Source of the DNA: Forficula auricularia
Taxonomy: Eukaryota > Arthropoda > Insecta > Dermaptera > Forficulidae
NCBI GenBank assembly: GCA_024734495.1
Contig: JALMQS010000187.1
Location: 3,608,616-3,672,615 of the forward strand
Length of the DNA: 64,000 bases
Direction: 5' to 3'
Both the position numbers and the translations under genes were made by a program. Positions 34,257-45,834 of this stretch are shown piece by piece. Within the stretch, counting starts at the first letter, position 1; every line of letters begins with the position of its first letter. The notes beneath the pieces are model-generated. The model was not told where the DNA came from, did not search any database, and was given only the letters and a program-made list of their open reading frames with translations.

Positions 34257-35273
34257 ATGTCGGACGTGCGGGGGACACTTTCTATGCTCGCTGGACCGAC
34301 GGCGGGCACCGGGGACGCATCATCGAGACCAATTCACTCCAGCCAATCAGAACATAATGATCACAATATGATTCATTTTCCCACAGCCGAAGTCGGAGCC
34401 ACATTGGACAGAGCACCAGGTAAAGAAAAGTCACCCCCAACCCCTTCCACACCCTCTAGTGCTGAACCTGCCCCCCTCAATAATGATGATATCTGTGCAA
34501 TGTTCGGGCAGCTGATGGCGAGGATGCATAGTGGATTCGATGATTTGGGTAGCAAATTCGATGGTATGATTGGCAAATTCGATGGTATGATTGGCAAATT
34601 CAATGGTAAATTCGAGAACAGATTCGATAATATAGATGACAAATTTGAGAGTATGCATAGCAAATGTAATGAAATAACCAGCAAGCTTGATGTGATAGAT
34701 AGTCAATTTAATGATCATCCCGGAAAGTTTGAAGATGTAACTGCCCTCCCAACCATTCAAACCCCTCCATTAAAAATTCATTTTGCAACAACGGTATCCA
34801 CAGCCGAATTCACCGAAACCACACAAGAACTCAATTCAGACCCCTTTAAGAATGTTAATATTCGCCCCATCATAGAGCCCACCACCGAATTAAAGTCAGT
34901 AACGTATCTACCCGTCATAGAGATTAATGAACCAATTATCAGTCAACAAATTATTAAAATTCCATCCCCACAGCCCCCAATAGTTAAACATACACCCCTT
35001 ATTAATAAGCAACAAATTATTGAAATTCAGCCCCCACCGCCCTTAGTTAAAATCGCTACATATCCCCCAATTGAAATCATCCCCTCTGTTAAAATTCTAC
35101 TTGGTTCGAACTTATTTTATAAAGAGTATTTCAAAACATTTTTAAGCTCAGAATTAATAAAAATAATTTTATTAATAATATTTATTAGCCACATACTTCA
35201 AAATAAAGTGCACCCCGGAACCTTGGCGCTGGAACAAATCGTTCGTAACGCCGCGCGGAATCACACACGCTAA
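34257..35273 (+). CDS. Retroelement ORF of unknown function (gag-like candidate)
   Basis: 338 codons from ATG at 34257 (an upstream in-frame extension has no ATG). Residues 1-75 are Ser/Pro/Thr-rich. Residues about 77-155 hold repeats of a KFDGMIG-type unit and GFDDL, NRFDNIDDKF and SKLDVID blocks, likely an amphipathic coiled coil. Residues about 160-285 are Pro/Ile-rich with repeated EI-x-PPP-like phrases. A hydrophobic stretch (about residues 299-314, ELIKIILLIIF) near the C-terminus could span a membrane. No zinc knuckle, protease or RT. Coiled-coil and Pro-rich parts fit a Gag-type protein, but the C-terminal hydrophobic segment is unusual for one. A function beyond that is not supported. 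Confidence 0.6.
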   Translation: MSDVRGTLSMLAGPTAGTGDASSRPIHSSQSEHNDHNMIHFPTAEVGATLDRAPGKEKSPPTPSTPSSAEPAPLNNDDICAMFGQLMARMHSGFDDLGSKFDGMIGKFDGMIGKFNGKFENRFDNIDDKFESMHSKCNEITSKLDVIDSQFNDHPGKFEDVTALPTIQTPPLKIHFATTVSTAEFTETTQELNSDPFKNVNIRPIIEPTTELKSVTYLPVIEINEPIISQQIIKIPSPQPPIVKHTPLINKQQIIEIQPPPPLVKIATYPPIEIIPSVKILLGSNLFYKEYFKTFLSSELIKIILLIIFISHILQNKVHPGTLALEQIVRNAARNHTR

Positions 35274-36660
35274 AATCAATAAAAGAAAATATTTTGTTGA
35301 TCCCTTTGAAATCTAAGAAAATTGTCTTCCCACTGATATCCGTCTTAAAAATGTAAGAATAATAATCAAGCCAAGTTTCATTTATTTCTCCCCCACTATC
35401 GTATTCATTTTTTTATTGCTGTCATTTGTTGCATATATATATAATTTGTTCAATAAAATCTCCGCCTTAATTCCAACAAAATTTCATAGCCCCCACCTTC
35501 TTATAAAATATAAATCTACTAGTCCCCCATTAAATTCTTAATTATATCATTTCCACATAGTTTAAATAAAATCTATTCTTAATTGCATAATATTAAATCA
35601 CTAATCTATTTTGTCCGATTAGCAACAATAATTAGAGGATTATATTTATCCTATCCTATTTAAATGTATTTCTTTACGAAAACAAATGTGAACTTCCACA
35701 ATAATTTAATAATTACATCTACTCATTTGTAAAATCAGCCCTTTTTCTCTTCTCCCCAATATTTATAAATTTAGCCCTTCGTTTGCATATTTCGCCATCT
35801 GTTTTTATTTTTATTTCGTAACCCGATTAACTAAAATTTAGATCCCCTATTAAATTTACACTTCACCCTCCCACACATAATTATTATATTTTAGTCCCTT
35901 ATTTTAACTACCCCAGTGATATCATTTATTCCATTATTTGTCCTGTTAGTTCAGTCATTATTAAAAGCTATGATTGTCAATGCTATTGTGATCAAATCAA
36001 TTACATAGTATAATACATTTATATTTTTGCCATCTATTATAAATTGCAAACTCGAATTATCATTATCAGAGCCTGCTACTGCTTGCATTTTCATTGTATC
36101 TTCTCTACTCAGGTCACTCACTTATTAATCCCTAATCCCATAGAATCATAACAACCCAAATATCAATATTATTCGAATAAAACAAGATATTCCTAATTCC
36201 TTGTGTCATGTGTCATAAACACAAACCCCATAGTAACCCTAAGCACCTCTGCCCTTCCATATTAAATAATTTTCTACCCTTTTTACCTGTTGCTCGAAAA
36301 TCAAGTGTGTCTCGAGGTAAGTGGACGCAAATGAATCAATATTTCACTTAACGCTATAAATATACTCTATAATAAACATGTTAGTCGTGTGATTGTTCCC
36401 ACCCTGAATCTGGGATGATTAATATATACCCTGGTGAATTGAGTGAGGTCTCGGCGATGCGTTTTCGAGTTACCGTGCGTTCTGGTGGGTCTGGAGTCCG
36501 TCTGTCCGCAACCCCGATACATAAATAAATAGTCGAGCATTTTTGTCCCCAATAAATACCCCATAAATAAGTATCAAAAGAAAAATGAATTAAATATCTA
36601 TCAATATCCCTATAATATCTCAATATAATTAATCATTTTTCTTTACCATAACGTCGGAGG
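35274..36660 (+). other. Non-coding interior of the LTR retroelement
   Basis: AT-rich with many C-rich islands (CCCCCACT, CCCCCAT) and no ORF with a domain. A strong splice-donor-like CTCGAGGTAAGTGG occurs at about 36311. The part just before the 3' LTR has GTCGGAGG, a weak polypurine tract candidate. This is where pol would lie in an autonomous relative. Confidence 0.6.
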
Positions 36661-37911
36661 TGCAATGGTCCTGTGGATTGAACCATAATTTATTTTTATT
36701 AATTAATTAAATTCTTATTTTTATTCATCATTAAGTCTAATTGAGGCAATCAATTGATCATCAAACAAGGGAGACTTATGAGTTCTGGGAAGGCGTAGCA
36801 ATGACCGGTGATTAACAACATAGAAGACCATTGACATGAGCAAGTTCGGCAGTCAGTCATTGTCAGGAGAGAGAGTGAGCATCTACTGGTATCAAGTGCT
36901 CAGAATATATCTACACAAAATACTGTTATACTCAAGTTCCGCTAGTCATTGTCATGAGAGAGAGTGAGCATCTACTGCTATCAAGTGCTCAGAATATATC
37001 TACACAAACACTGTTATATTCAAGTTCCGCAGTTAGTCATTGTCAGGAGAGAGAGTGAGCATCTACTGCTATCAAGTGCTCAGAATATATCTACACAAAT
37101 ACTGTAATATTCAAGTTCCGCAAGTCATTGACATGACATGAGTGAGGCGAATTGACAATACACATTCTATTATTATTACCACAGCGAGAGAGCCAAAAGC
37201 TGCAACTTCTCCTGATATATATATATATGTTCTATATTCCTTTCTTCATCGAGTAACCTTCGTCATCTAAGGCCCAGTATTAATGGTACACGTTCGTCGC
37301 TAATACCAGGACTTCCGGCATACAAGGCGCATACCGCTGATATATATATAATTATCTACATTGAGACCCGAGAAGCACACCTTCGAAGTCGGCGCTCAAA
37401 CCCATTATATATATATTATTCTCACCGGCCGTTCTTCAGCAGCGACGAGTCTATCAATAATCCCGCTGGACCCAAACGAGTTTGCCGTGTACGACACTCT
37501 CTACCTCACCTCAACTAATTGTACTGCTAAGGAATAAAACTATATCATTGTCTATTATAACCGCTGGTCTGTATAACATTATTTATAGCATTAGTACCAG
37601 GAAGCCCATTTCCCTACATCCTTCACTCATCACCTCAAATTTCATTCTCCATTTTAGGGACGTGCCACTTGGATCAGACACTGAGGGACACACCCACCCC
37701 ATAAACAAATAGCGAAGCAGATTAATTTAACAATAACGTAATAAAATAAAGCCCAATTTCCCTAGTACATAAGTTACATTCACCCCCTTGCCCCTTAATA
37801 ACCCCCCACCCCCTCGTGTGGTGGAGGTGCTGGGATTCCCTCGTACACAAGTTACATTCACCCCCCTCGCCCCTTAATAACCCCCCACCCCTCGTGGTGG
37901 AGGTGCTGGGG
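36661..37911 (+). repeat. 3' long terminal repeat
   Basis: About 1250 bp, aligned to the 5' LTR at an offset of 4016 bases and nearly identical. It carries the same three 93-bp units (about 36855-37127). Differences are small: a one-base indel in the second unit, TCAATAAATAG versus AAACAAATAG near 37705, and GTGGTGGAGGTGCTGGG in place of GTGGTGTTCGTAAGCTGGG in the C-rich tail. Confidence 0.85.
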
Positions 37912-37912
37912 C

Positions 37913-38653
37913 CTTGACCAAATTAATAAGGGACCACCCCACAAGGTAACCCTCTTTCTAATATAAAAAATTTTTAAGAAAAAAATAAAAACCGACTTCA
38001 AAAATTAAGTGCAACAAATATAAAAATACACTAAAAGGTATAAAATAATTATTATCTTATTTAGTTACAACTAAACGACGAAATATTAACACGAAATTAC
38101 TTTTTAAAGTCGGTGCCAAACAAACTATACCTATAAGCGAGCGTACCCGCCAAACGTACTAAGTAAGATCCGTCGAGTGCGATTCATAAAAGGTATATGT
38201 TTGGCACCAACTTCAAAAAGTAATTTCGTGTTAATATTTCGTCGTTTTAGTTGTAACTAAATAAGATAATAATTATTTTATACCTTTTAGTGTATTTTAT
38301 ATTGTTGCACTTAATTTTTGAAGTCGGTTTTTATTTTTTCTTAAAAATTTTTTTATTTTTCTCTTTTTAGTGATGTTATTAATAGTGATCATATCATCAG
38401 AACTTGACCAAATTAATATGACACCATCCCTGAAGACACCCCCTTTCCGGATAAAAAAGAACCATCGAAATCGGTTCATAAACAAAGAGGTTAGGTCTAA
38501 ACAAACCTAAACAAACCTAATAAAAAAGGTCTAATACCTATGAAAAAAAATCGAAAAAAAAATGGGACCAATCGGAAGCTAGACTGGACCCAATGCAAAA
38601 AAAATTTTTCAAAATCGGTTGACAATTGGCGGAGATATGAGGTAACATAGGCA

Positions 38654-38710
<57 letters not shown>

Positions 38711-39000
38711 CAATCGAATAGAGAACCTCCTCCTTTTTTGAAGTCGGTTAAAAATAATCATCGAAATCGGTTCATAAACAAAGAAGTTATGCCTAAACAA
38801 ACATAGCAAAAAAGGTCCAATAGCAATGAAAAAAAAACGGGACCAATCGGAAACTAGACTAAATCCAATGCAAAAAATATCATCAAAATCGGTTCACAAT
38901 TGACGAAGATATCAGGTAACATAGACACAAAAAAAAAAAAAAAAAAAAAAATCCAATCGAATTGAGAACCTCCTCCTTTTTTGAAGTCGATTAATTAGAA
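37913..39000. mobile_element. GAAGTCGGT element copies (rest of B, full C, partial D)
   Basis: 37913-37965 is the resumed tail of copy B. Copy C (about 37985-38755) has the palindrome with its loop oriented as in copy A, the tail with CATATCATCAGAACTTGACC, and ends TTTTTTGAAGTCGGTTAAAA. A further tail-only copy D (about 38756-39000) follows, ending TTTTTTGAAGTCGATTAATT. C and D each contain the AATCGGTTCACAATTG-type block and a long A run. No coding content. Confidence 0.75.
38655..38708. repeat. Poly(A) run of about 54
   Basis: An uninterrupted A homopolymer inside copy C. The related position in copy A has 8 A's and in copy D about 23 (38929-38951). Length is likely polymorphic and may be affected by sequencing. 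Confidence 0.9.
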
Positions 39001-39127
39001 GAAAAAAGTTGAAACGTTTTCAAGTTTAAAACGTTTTCTGAAAGTTTTGATGATTTCACAATTTTTTCGTCAGTGAGCAGTGTGAGCTAAAAAGTCGAGA
39101 ATTGGCACTTGGGTGCTGTTTACTAAT

Positions 39128-40255
39128 ATAAATTTGAAAAGTTTTTATTTTGCCGAGAGTAGCAGAGTTGTTGATCCATAAAGAGAAACAAAGAATTCTA
39201 ACTGGCTTCTCGGCTGAGTAAGAGCAAAAATATTTTCAATATCAACGAGATACTGACCCCATGAAAAATAATATTTATAATTAAATAAACTGCTGTGGCC
39301 ATCCACATTACTTTACCATACACCTGGCCATTCTCTTATATTTTATATTGAATTAAAATAATTTATAATTATTAACGAAAGGACCCCCTCTTAATTTTGG
39401 GCCCATTAGCAATTAATCATATCTTTTTTAATTATGAGACTATTTTATTAGAATTAGCACCTTTCTTCGATTTTTTTTGAAAATATTTTTGACCCCCCTC
39501 CCCCTTTTTAATTTAACATAGTGAGTAATTTTCATAAGGTCATAATAGGGATCATGTGCAACATTTCCTCTTCCATTAAAGGCTCTAAGACTTATATTGA
39601 TAGCTCTAATTTTTTGAATCCCCCCCCCCCCACATTTTTGACCCTCTAAAAAAATAATAACTCTCTTTTTTATTATAGGTTCATTTTATGATATATGTCA
39701 TTTTTTTGTCGTTTTTTTTAGTTTGAAAATTTTATAATTCTTAATCCCCTTCCTCCCCCTTCAATTTTTGGTCGATTTGTATAAAAATCTAATCAGCTCT
39801 TAATCTCAATGCACCTAAACTACATGTGAAATTTCGTTTTGATATTCACACTAGTTTTTGAACTAGTCCGTCCACAAAAATTTGGTAACGCACGTACTAA
39901 CAGACTTATAGACATTTTGACATAACAGTTATTATCTCAAAAAATATAATTTTTTCGATGTTCACTTATAAGGCCTTTTTTGTAGACCGAAATGCCATGG
40001 TTTTGTCCAATTTTTTTAATCAAAATAAATTCATCCATTTTTGAGATATTTTAGAAAAACGAAGCAAAAAAACCACTTTTTTCATGCACGATTACAATAC
40101 TTGATCATACCCTGTATGGTAAAGTAAAAAGACTGATGATGAAGACCAAGCCTTCGAAACTATAGTCTTAAACAAATAAATAATATATATTTAATATATA
40201 TGCGTGTATGTTTATTTGCATCAAGTGGACAACCTCTTTGTTTCTCTTTATGAAT
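39128..40255. mobile_element. Hammerhead-bearing element, about 1.1 kb
   Basis: Left end TTTTGCCGAGAGTAGCAGAG, the same outer end as the short hammerhead family, then CATAAAGAGAAACAAAG. The right end has CTTTGTTTCTCTTTATG, its exact inverse, at about 40237-40253. The hammerhead-like motif sits about 90 bp inside the right end. The interior is non-coding and contains repeated stretches with C runs (CCCCCTCCCCC) and TTTTGACC-type phrases. It looks like a non-autonomous relative of a Penelope-like or retrozyme-like element. That class is inferred. Confidence 0.6.
40133..40167 (+). ncRNA. Hammerhead-ribozyme-like motif with compensatory stem
   Basis: CTGATGA (40133-40139), one extra T, GAAG (40141-40144) pairing with CTTC (40152-40155) across ACCAAGC, GAAA (40156-40159), CTATAG, TC (40166-40167). 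Relative to the other family (GAGG with CCTC) both strands of the stem changed together, which supports selection on the RNA fold at some time. The extra unpaired base is again present. Confidence 0.65.
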
Positions 40256-41934
40256 ATAAACTTGTTTGTCAAATTTTATCTCATCATCTATCTATAAATA
40301 TATCAATCATTTCCTCCTCGCTAAAGATACTATGTTTGGCGGTCTGAACTACGTCGATTTCTGGCTGATTTTCGGAGCACTGGTTGCACAATTTGCGAAG
40401 AAAGTCTGATAACGCGGATTCAGCAATCATCTTTCATTTGGGGGCTATTGCTGGATTCCCTTCAGATTTTCTTATCTGTTTTTGCCGAGAAATGTATTGC
40501 ATATTATGTAAGAAAATGAGTTGATAAATAGTTTAAAATAGATTCTGCATTGGAAGGAAATACGTCATTGTTGAGCAACATCTCTCCAACATATCTTGAG
40601 CTCATTGGGTTGCATACCCTTAAGGCTACCCCAGTGGTCTTACGTGTTCCTCATGGAATTTCTTACGAGCCAGGAAACTAGAAACAAAAATTAGCAAAAT
40701 ATTAATAAAAACAAAAATGTTATTCGATTATTTCAAGCCTATTTTTAAAGCATATTATTACTTATAAAGCATTAACACTGTTTATTCTGTTATGTAAGTA
40801 AGTGTCAATGACATCCATCGCATTAAATTTCTTATTATACATATTAGTTACGCTATAAAATTTTCATTTTGATTCGGCAATTGTTCTTATATAAGAATAT
40901 CAAAAAATTTTATTATTGAAAGGGTTCCATTAGTTATAACAATGTTTTAACGACCGCTGAGCTAAATCAATTTCACGAAATATTCATTAAATAAAATAAA
41001 AAAAAAATAAAAAACGATGATAGAATAGAAATGCTAATTTGATATTTCTTAAATGTAATAAACAGAACCTTGATAAAACATATTTAATTATTTCAGTGAC
41101 AGTATTCTACTTCCAAAGGAGCTTTGAGTTATGAATGAATAATCATATCACAAATATCATAATTTCATACTAGATTGGTGAACTTATGAGCTCTGTAAGT
41201 TTATTCATCCGAATATAAATATTTTCAAAATTTTAATACAAATTGAATATTATTAACAAAATAATTAAATAACGAGTAACTTTTCATTGATTAAAAATTC
41301 TGTTGCTTACATTTTTTAATGATTTTCTGATTAGACTTTATTTTGTCTAATATTTATAAAATCTTGCTGGTACCTTAGAGGTATTAGTGATATGTCCGAT
41401 TTTAAATTTTTAAAAAGACATTATTCGTTTAAATTTTTCTTTATTTTTCTTTATCATATTATGGTATTATGAACAACATTATTTCGTGTAGAAAAGATTT
41501 GTAGTTTTCTTAAGTTTTTTTCAAGATATCTAAAAAAGATTAATACTATGTATTATGTTTATTAAAAAATAAGCGAAATTTTGTCATGGATAATAAAGAC
41601 TGTAAAAAAATAAATTTTAAGAGATTAATTATTATTTCAAAATGTGTATTAATGAGTAAATAATTTTTGTTCGTCCTAGTTTAAAAAACGATAAAAATAT
41701 CAAAACTAAACTGAGATCATTTCCAAAAGGTACTAAATCCTTTTTTTCTAAAAAATGAGGTAATGCCGGTTTCATATATAACAATTAATTAATTATCCCT
41801 GTTTATGATTTCTCATATCAATTACATGACAAAACCTACTAAATACTATACTAAAATACACTTGAAAAATAAATTTTATTTTAAAAGATACTATAAAAAA
41901 ATATATTTTGAATTTAAATAAAAAATGTTGATTT
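40256..41934. other. AT-rich stretch, no gene supported
   Basis: Moderately complex text at 40310-40680, otherwise very AT-rich. No ORF with a recognised domain. Confidence 0.4.
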
Positions 41935-44167
41935 TCTCGCAATTTAGTATCTCTGCACCTCTAGGTAACTCAGACCACAACTTAATTAAAATAAAATCAC
42001 ATATCGACTTAGTAAAACCCGCTCTATCCTGCCCAAAGCCCAGAGAAATAAGGCTTTTTCTTAAAGCCAACTGGGATGAAATGCGTAACTTCTTCGGCTC
42101 TTTCCCATGGAATGATTACTGCTTCAGAAACAAAAATGCCACCGAATGTGCGTCTGCATTCTCTGAAGTGATTCAAATGGGCATCGAGTTATTTGTCCCT
42201 TTCAAACGGGTAATTGGAAAACAGGACTCCAAGCCCTGGTTCAATAAGTCTTGCTCCGAAGCAGTCAAACAAAAAAATCATGCTTTCTATAATTGGTCTT
42301 CGACACCATCAGAGTACAATCGCGTTCTCCTCACAAAAGCCCGCGCCCACTGTAAAAAAACAATCGATAATGCGATGAAGTCCTTCATTCAGAAAAAAGC
42401 TGACAGGCTAGCAGCTTGCCCCAGCAGTTCAAACAAATTCTGGTCCCTTGATAAGTATGTAAAAAGAAATTTTACAAACTCATCATTTCCCCTCTCAATC
42501 TCTCCGACAACTCGATAGCCATTGACGCCTCCGACAAAGCCGAAGCTTTTGCCTCATATTTCGCGTCCAACTCAAACCTGGACGACAAAGGGCTTGAACC
42601 ACCCACATACCCCCCAGTACTAATATAATGTCAGATACTGTTTTCAGGATACCAGCAATTCTAAAGATCATCCGGAATCTAAAGAAAAACTCTTCTGCTG
42701 GCCCCGACGATATCCCTGCCATTCTCATTAAAAAGTGCGCCCCTGAACTTGCTCCTATACTATCCAAATTATACAATCTCTCCTATAACTCTGGAATATT
42801 TCCTGAAGCCTGGAAACTAGCCAGAATCCAACCAATTAAGAAAAAGGCGATTCTTCCAACATAAAAAACTATCGACCCATAGCGATCACTTCTGTCTTAT
42901 CCAAAATCATGGAAAAGGCCATCAACGAGCAAGTTCTACGACACTTAGGATCAAATAAATTTATCCACGATAGGCAATACGGCTTCAGGAAATTCCGGTC
43001 GACTGGTGACATCCTGGCATATGTAACTCATGTCTGGAACAAAACCTGAGAGGCCGGGAAGTGAGGCCCTCGCGGTAGCTTTAGGACATTTCAAAAGCCT
43101 TCGATATGGTCTCGGCACAAAAATCTTCTTGCAAATTGGCCTACAGTCGGCGCTTGCACCGAAACTCTGTAAGTTGCTCGAAAAGTTTTCTTTCAGACCG
43201 TAGTATGTGGGGTTGTCATCGATGGAATATCATCTTCCCACTTCCACCTAACGCTAGAGTTCCTCAAGGATCGAGTTATCTCCCCGCTTTTTCTTATCTA
43301 TATCAACGACCTTCTCAAACTTGCCTCAATCAGTACATTGTTACGCAGATGACAGCACCTACATAACGCCCCTGCATCGCATAAAAACCGTGCAAACATT
43401 GCCTCTTCAATTAATTTAGACTTGTGCAAACTTAAAAACTGGGGATCCCAAAACTTAGTTAACTTCAATGCAGGGAAAACTCGGTGTTGCCTTATTTCTA
43501 GGCGCGTCGACAGAAACCTCCCAAACATATCATTCGACTCAAACTCACTAGAATTCAGGGATAAAATTTCAATGCTAGGCGTAACTCTAGGGTCTGACCT
43601 TTCATGGAATGACCATATCTCAACCACTGCTAAAGCTGCAGCGCGCGAAGCTTGGTCTCCTATTTAGGTCTAGACGCTGTTATACTCCCAGTCAACTTCT
43701 TATGCTGTATAAGGCTCAAATTCGTCCCTGTCTCGAATATGGCTCTCATCTGTGGAGGGGTGCATCCAAGCATTCTCTTGCTACACTGGATGCAATTCAG
43801 AAGCGAGCAATTAAACTAATAGGAGACCCGGCTCTAACCAACTCACTCGACTCCCTGGCTCACCGAAGAACCGTTTCTGCCCTTTCCCTGTACTACAGAT
43901 ACTATCACGGTGTCTGTTCAGTCGAGCTGAAATCTCTTATCCCCCCTAATGCCCTCTTTACGAGAAACACGCGGTTTTTCTAACGCTCAGCACCCCTTCG
44001 CTGTCAAATTGGATAAAAGTCGAACAAGCGCTTTCGCCAACTCTTTTATTCCTATGACCTCCAGAGACTGGAACTCGCTCCCTGCCACCATCTTTCCCGC
44101 GACTTATAACCTTAAGCTATTTAAGACCCGTATCCACAGATACCTTCGACCTCCGCCCAACCCATAA
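41935..44167 (+). pseudogene. LINE ORF2 (endonuclease tail + reverse transcriptase), broken
   Basis: Endonuclease motif S-D-H at 41970-41978. Then a linker with the KARAHCKKTI block. The RT fingers motif SAGPDDIPAILIKKCAPEL lies near 42691, then NYRPIAITSVLSKIMEKAI in another frame near 42870, and the catalytic YADD (43342-43353) in a third frame. The C-terminal region has RPCLEYGSHLWRGAS, a SLDSLAHRRTVSALSLYYRY block and SRDWNSLPATIF. Pieces lie in different frames at about 42500, 42860, 43050, 43100, 43660 and 43960, plus an in-frame stop near 42626. All key motifs are readable but no protein can be made. Confidence 0.9.
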
Positions 44168-44283
44168 AATTCTTTCTTCTTCTTTTCACGATGGAGGGCC
44201 AGCCGAGGCCTTTAGGGGTTGCACCTTTTTTGGTGTAACTCCTTCTCTCATCATTATCATTAAAAAAAAAAAAAAAAAAAAAA
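41935..44283 (+). mobile_element. Jockey/CR1-like non-LTR retrotransposon, 5'-truncated
   Basis: Starts within the end of the endonuclease domain and runs through RT to a 3' UTR (AGGGGTTGCACCTTTTTTGG, ATCATTATCATT) and a poly(A) at 44263-44283. TTGATTT occurs just before the start (41928) and just after the poly(A) (44294), a possible 7-bp target duplication. Truncation at the 5' end is normal for target-primed insertion. Two relatives of its 3' end lie at 27.2 and 14.8 kb. Confidence 0.85.
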
Positions 44284-44551
44284 TTGAAAAAAATTGATTT
44301 AGACCCGTTATACTTTCCAGTTAAAGCGACTCTGATAATAAATTTCAATATAATAAACTATTAAATATTTAATTTCAGATTTAGTTAACTTGAAATTAAT
44401 TCATTTTTTAAATATAATTAATTTTAATCAACTAAGATGGTTTTGAAATAAATAAATAATAAATTGTTAATTTAATAAATTGAAAATTTTTTGCTTGTAC
44501 TTATATGCCATTATGTTGACAATGCTTGATAATCTCAATAAATTCGAATAA
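44284..44551. other. AT-rich spacer
   Basis: Nothing supportable seen beyond the candidate target duplication of the LINE. Confidence 0.4.
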
Positions 44552-45015
44552 ACCGGCCAAGTGCGTGTCGGACCCCATACCGAGTGTTCCGTATCCTAAA
44601 ACTTCCAAAATACTTGAGATATCAAATTCGTTCTAATTTGTCGATGATAAAGATAGAATTCTAATATTTGAATTTTTTTCATAACTTTAAGTTAAGTTTT
44701 TCCAAACACTATCAGATACAAAAATCATCTAAATGTGTCTCCCTTACGCCGTCATTTTAAATTTAGAAAATTAAACTTTATTCTGCTGAAAGAGATCTTT
44801 ACAGGGATAAAAAATATTTTTATTATGGATTTCACAAAAAATTCTAACCTCTCCAAAATAATCCTTTGATTATAATTTTTATAGGAAAATGAATACCTAC
44901 ATACCACATAACATTCAAATTTTAAGTTTGTATCCTATTTAGTTTACAAGCTAGCCTCTGACAGACTGACATGCATATAGCGACCCTAATATAGTCAGGT
45001 TTTATTTTGTAAACG
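44552..45015 (+). repeat. Dispersed CGGCCAAGTGCG-family repeat, best copy
   Basis: Begins ACCGGCCAAGTGCGTGTCGG with CCGAGTGTTCCGTATCC. Ends after GTTTTATTTTGTAAACGTAA and CCCTAAAAA, a decayed inverse-like end. The interior has the module shared with 7.2, 26.0 (inverted) and 27.0 kb. This repeat type is common in arthropod genomes. No coding capacity and no class assigned. Confidence 0.6.
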
Positions 45016-45834
45016 TAACCCTAAAAATATTTTGTTCAACGGAAGTTCTGAATGAAGGGAGCCAAAAAACTATTCAGTTCTCCGCAGTGGAATCAAAATG
45101 TTCTTGTTAAGACTTTTCCTTCTTGAGTTAATATGGGTATTGGAATCCAAGTAGAGACATAGACAAACCTACAGATGAGATAAAATAATCTTGGTCAAAA
45201 CTATTTTTTCTCTTGTTTTAGAGATTTTTAAACACAGTGAACAAAAAAAATGTCAAGTGAATTCATTAATAAAATAGCGCCCAGTAATGTATAATCACAT
45301 CTATTGATTAAAAGACAAAAGAAGAAATATTTACATAACTAGGATCAACTACACTTAGCTAGTTAATATTTCATGTTTTCATACTTAATTACACATATTT
45401 AAACAAGAATTCAAATTCAAATGAAATGAAATACAAATATTACGAAAAAATGAATTATAATCAATCCATCGCTAAAGAGTTAAAATTTATGTATTTATCA
45501 ATGTGTAAAAATGGAATGTCATCGATGCATGAAGTGGTAGGAATAACGTGGAGACCATGAGGAGATTATTTTAAAGAAATCTGGCAATGACAAGGTGATC
45601 CTCTCGTTAGGCGAACGTCGCCGACTCATGTTTACTTAGACGGTGAAATTGCTTTTTATTCTCTTCCTTATTGGTTTAGAAAAGATCATTGATTAAACAA
45701 TCATGAGAGACGGTGAATTTTTTTAATTAAAATCAAATTAATCGCTTTCATTTTAAACAATATTTTAAATTGTAATTGATCAATCAATTAATAAGGCTTT
45801 TCTCAAAATTGACATACCACCTGCAATAGGTTTT
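45016..45834. other. AT-rich stretch, no gene seen
   Basis: No supportable gene. The part near 45530-45660 is less AT-rich but anonymous. Confidence 0.4.

Larger units (their letters stand above)
32645..37912 (+). mobile_element. LTR retroelement, non-autonomous, about 5.3 kb
   Basis: Two direct repeats of about 1.25 kb flank a 2.76-kb interior with a single 338-codon ORF. No protease, reverse transcriptase, RNase H or integrase is seen. The insertion lies inside GAAGTCGGT copy B. CTTG (or CTT) at 32643-32646 recurs at 37913-37916, a short target duplication. The uninterrupted site AGAACTTGACCAAATTAAT is preserved in copy A (about 23203) and copy C (about 38400). The LTRs differ only at scattered positions, so the insertion is recent. 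The exact termini are ambiguous by a few bases. Confidence 0.85.

Noticed and set aside
34373..34760. Antisense ORFs of 103 and 109 codons
   Set aside because: They are shadows of the repeat-rich sense ORF at 34257-35273.
38655..38708. Poly(A) tail of a retrogene
   Set aside because: It lies inside a GAAGTCGGT element where other copies have shorter A runs at the same place.
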